A DNA stretch of 64,000 bases from Streptomyces sp. NRRL S-37 (GTDB taxonomy: Bacteria > Actinomycetota > Actinomycetes > Streptomycetales > Streptomycetaceae): positions 248,001-312,000 of the forward strand of contig NZ_JOIZ01000003.1 in the NCBI RefSeq assembly GCF_000721605.1, written 5' to 3'. Below are positions 62,225-64,000 of the stretch, one piece after another. The number at the start of each line of letters is the position of its first letter. Positions within the stretch are counted from its first letter, which is position 1. The notes beneath the pieces were generated by a model. It saw only the letters and a program-made list of their open reading frames with translations, was not told the origin of the DNA and did not search any database. Position numbers and translations under genes: made by a program.

Positions 62225-63279
62225 CCGACAACGCGATCGCCGGGGTCCCGATGCGATGGGTGGGCCCCCTGCGCATCTCCGGGAACGTGGCCACCACCGA
62301 GACCCCGGTCCCGCTCGCCACCTACGAATCGCCGCTGTGGCCCTCGGTGGGCCGGGGCGCGAAGGTGTCCATGCTGTCCGAGCAGGGCATCGTCGCCACC
62401 CTCGTGGACGAGCGGATGACCCGGTCGGTGCTCCTGGAGGCGGTGGACGCGCAGACCGCGCTGACGGCCGTACGGACCATCGACGCGCGCATCGGCGAGC
62501 TGCGCGAGGTCGTGCGCACCTGCAGCCGGTTCGCCGAACTGATCGGCGTACGCCACGAGATCAACGCCAACCTGCTGTTCGTCCGGTTCGAGTTCAGCAC
62601 GGGCGACGCCTCCGGCCACAACATGGCCACGCTCGCCTCCGACGTGCTCCTGGGGCACCTGCTGGAGACGATCCCGGGCATCTCCTACGGATCGATCTCC
62701 GGGAACTACTGCACGGACAAGAAGGCGACCGCGATCAACGGCATCCTCGGCCGCGGCAAGAACGTCGTCACCGAGTTGCTCGTGCCGCGTGAGGTGGTGC
62801 GGGGCGTCCTGCGCACGACGGCCGCCTCGATCGTCGAGCTGAACATCCGCAAGAACATGCTCGGAACCCTGCTCGCCGGCGGCATCCGCTCGGCCAACGC
62901 CCACTTCGCGAACATGCTGCTCGGTTTCTACCTGGCCACCGGCCAGGACGCGGCCAACATCGTCGAGGGCTCCCAGGGCGTCGTGATGGCCGAGGACCGG
63001 GACGGAGACCTCTACTTCGCCTGCACCCTGCCCAACCTGATCGTGGGTTCCGTCGGGAACGGCAAGGGGCTCGACTTCGTGGAGTCGAACCTGACCCGGC
63101 TCGGCTGCCGGGCCGAGCGCGCCCCCGGGGAGAACGCGCGCCGGCTCGCCGTCATCGCGGCGGCGACGGTGCTGTGCGGCGAACTGTCCCTCCTCGCGGC
63201 CCAGACGAACCCGGGCGAACTGATGCGCGCACACGTCCACATGGAACGCGACCACAACACAGCGAAGGCCGGTGTCTGA
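62221..63279 (+). CDS. mvaA: Hydroxymethylglutaryl-CoA reductase
   Basis: 352 residues. Catalytic Glu region MLSEQGIVATLVDERMTRS; Lys region GNYCTDKKATAINGILGRGK; Asp region TGQDAANIVEGSQG; C-terminal His in HMERDHNTAK. The DKK segment marks the class I type reported for Streptomyces, a soluble form without a membrane anchor. It reduces HMG-CoA to mevalonate with NADPH, the committed step of the pathway. Confidence 0.95.
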   Translation: MTDNAIAGVPMRWVGPLRISGNVATTETPVPLATYESPLWPSVGRGAKVSMLSEQGIVATLVDERMTRSVLLEAVDAQTALTAVRTIDARIGELREVVRTCSRFAELIGVRHEINANLLFVRFEFSTGDASGHNMATLASDVLLGHLLETIPGISYGSISGNYCTDKKATAINGILGRGKNVVTELLVPREVVRGVLRTTAASIVELNIRKNMLGTLLAGGIRSANAHFANMLLGFYLATGQDAANIVEGSQGVVMAEDRDGDLYFACTLPNLIVGSVGNGKGLDFVESNLTRLGCRAERAPGENARRLAVIAAATVLCGELSLLAAQTNPGELMRAHVHMERDHNTAKAGV

Positions 63280-63283
63280 GGAA

Positions 63284-64000
63284 ATGGCCAACGACTCACC
63301 CACGGGAATCCACGACCTGTCGTTCGCGACGACCGAGTTCGTCCTGCCGCACACGGCCCTCTCCCGGCACAACGGAACCGACATCGCCAAGTACCACAAG
63401 GGCATCGGCCAGCGGTCGATGAGCGTGCCCGCCGCCGACGAGGACATCGTGACCATGGCGGCGGCCGCCGCGGCGCCCGTCATCGAGCGGCACGGCAGCG
63501 ACGGCATCCGGACGGTCATCTTCGCGACCGAGTCCTCGATCGACCAGGCGAAGTCGGCCGGCATATACGTCCACTCGCTCCTCGGACTGCCCTCGGCCAC
63601 CCGGGTCGTCGAACTCAAGCAGGCCTGCTACGGGGCGACGGCGGCCCTCCAGTTCGCCCTCGGCCTGGTGCGCCGCGACCCGGCGCAGCGCGTCCTCGTG
63701 GTCGCCGGCGACGTCTCCAAGTACGAGCTGGACAGCCCGGGCGAGGCCACCCAGGGAGCCGCCGCCGTGGCCATGCTGGTCGGTGCCGACCCCGCACTGG
63801 TACACGTCGAGGAGCCCTCGGGCGTGTTCACCGCCGACGTCATGGACTTCTGGCGGCCGAACTACCGCGAGGCCGCGCTGGTCGACGGGCAGGAGTCCAT
63901 CGGCGCGTACCTGCTGGCGGTGGAGGGCAGTTGGAAGGACTACGCGGAGCAGGGCGGGCGCTCGCTCGACGAGTTCGCCGCGTTCTGCTACCACCAGCCG
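63284..64000 (+). CDS. mvaS: Hydroxymethylglutaryl-CoA synthase (3' end cut by window)
   Basis: The first about 239 residues of HMG-CoA synthase, thiolase superfamily. Nucleophile Cys in VVELKQACYGATAALQFAL; N-terminal IHDLSFATTEFVLPHTAL; DVMDFWRPNYREAALVDGQES. It condenses acetoacetyl-CoA with acetyl-CoA. ATG 63284 is used; GTG 63272 in frame would overlap the reductase stop. The reading frame is open at the window edge. Confidence 0.93.
   Translation, partial: MANDSPTGIHDLSFATTEFVLPHTALSRHNGTDIAKYHKGIGQRSMSVPAADEDIVTMAAAAAAPVIERHGSDGIRTVIFATESSIDQAKSAGIYVHSLLGLPSATRVVELKQACYGATAALQFALGLVRRDPAQRVLVVAGDVSKYELDSPGEATQGAAAVAMLVGADPALVHVEEPSGVFTADVMDFWRPNYREAALVDGQESIGAYLLAVEGSWKDYAEQGGRSLDEFAAFCYHQP

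Overview
The window is a very GC-rich, densely coded chromosomal segment of a Streptomyces (or close relative). Evidence: GC-rich third codon positions, many GTG starts, GTGA/ATGA stop-start overlaps, and a backbone of ordinary Streptomyces genes (xylose-type ABC transporter, dxs, fadBA, ribonuclease D, an atypical LuxR-type regulator, a DUF3000-type protein, hemE). As I recall it, this order resembles the S. coelicolor dxs to hemE neighbourhood. That is memory, not a search.

Layout. 1-7044: sugar ABC transporter (binding protein cut by the window edge, ATPase, permease), dxs of the MEP isoprenoid pathway, and an APC amino acid permease. 7063-20742: an unusual cluster. A leftward coupled operon carries oleA-oleB-oleC-oleD, a free ACP and a FabF-type ketosynthase; a single 7.5-kb iterative-type PKS gene (KS-AT-DH-degenerate MT-ER-KR-ACP) is divergent from it. 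20765-23578: a small NYN/PIN-like protein and two tandem propeller-like paralogs. 23672-33763: a cell-surface glycan locus with an LCP ligase, three Stealth-family proteins (the middle one lacks the catalytic motifs), a GT4 glycosyltransferase and an SGNH-esterase-like protein. 33845-37191: fadB/fadA. 37472-44144: a LacI regulator and GH2 beta-mannosidase divergent from a sugar ABC importer, with two copies of a palindromic operator between them. 44234-48523: ribonuclease D, the LuxR-type regulator, DUF3000, hemE.

48524-49950 is a gene-poor junction with a probable decayed ORF and a Crp-like palindrome. From 49951 to the right edge runs a furaquinocin/naphterpin-type meroterpenoid cluster: tetrahydroxynaphthalene synthase, cupin oxygenase, PLP aminotransferase, methyltransferase, AMP-forming ligase-like enzyme, ABBA prenyltransferase, P450, and a complete mevalonate operon (MK, MDD, PMK, type 2 IDI, HMGR, HMGS; the last is cut by the window edge). 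The mevalonate enzymes would supply extra prenyl diphosphate for aromatic prenylation, while dxs in the same window serves the housekeeping MEP route.

The most interesting item is the ole/PKS cluster. It pairs a head-to-head condensing beta-lactone/olefin cassette with a fully reducing PKS and its own ACP and ketosynthase, which suggests a polyketide-derived long-chain olefin or beta-lactone. I saw no tRNA, rRNA, CRISPR array, transposase or prophage gene.
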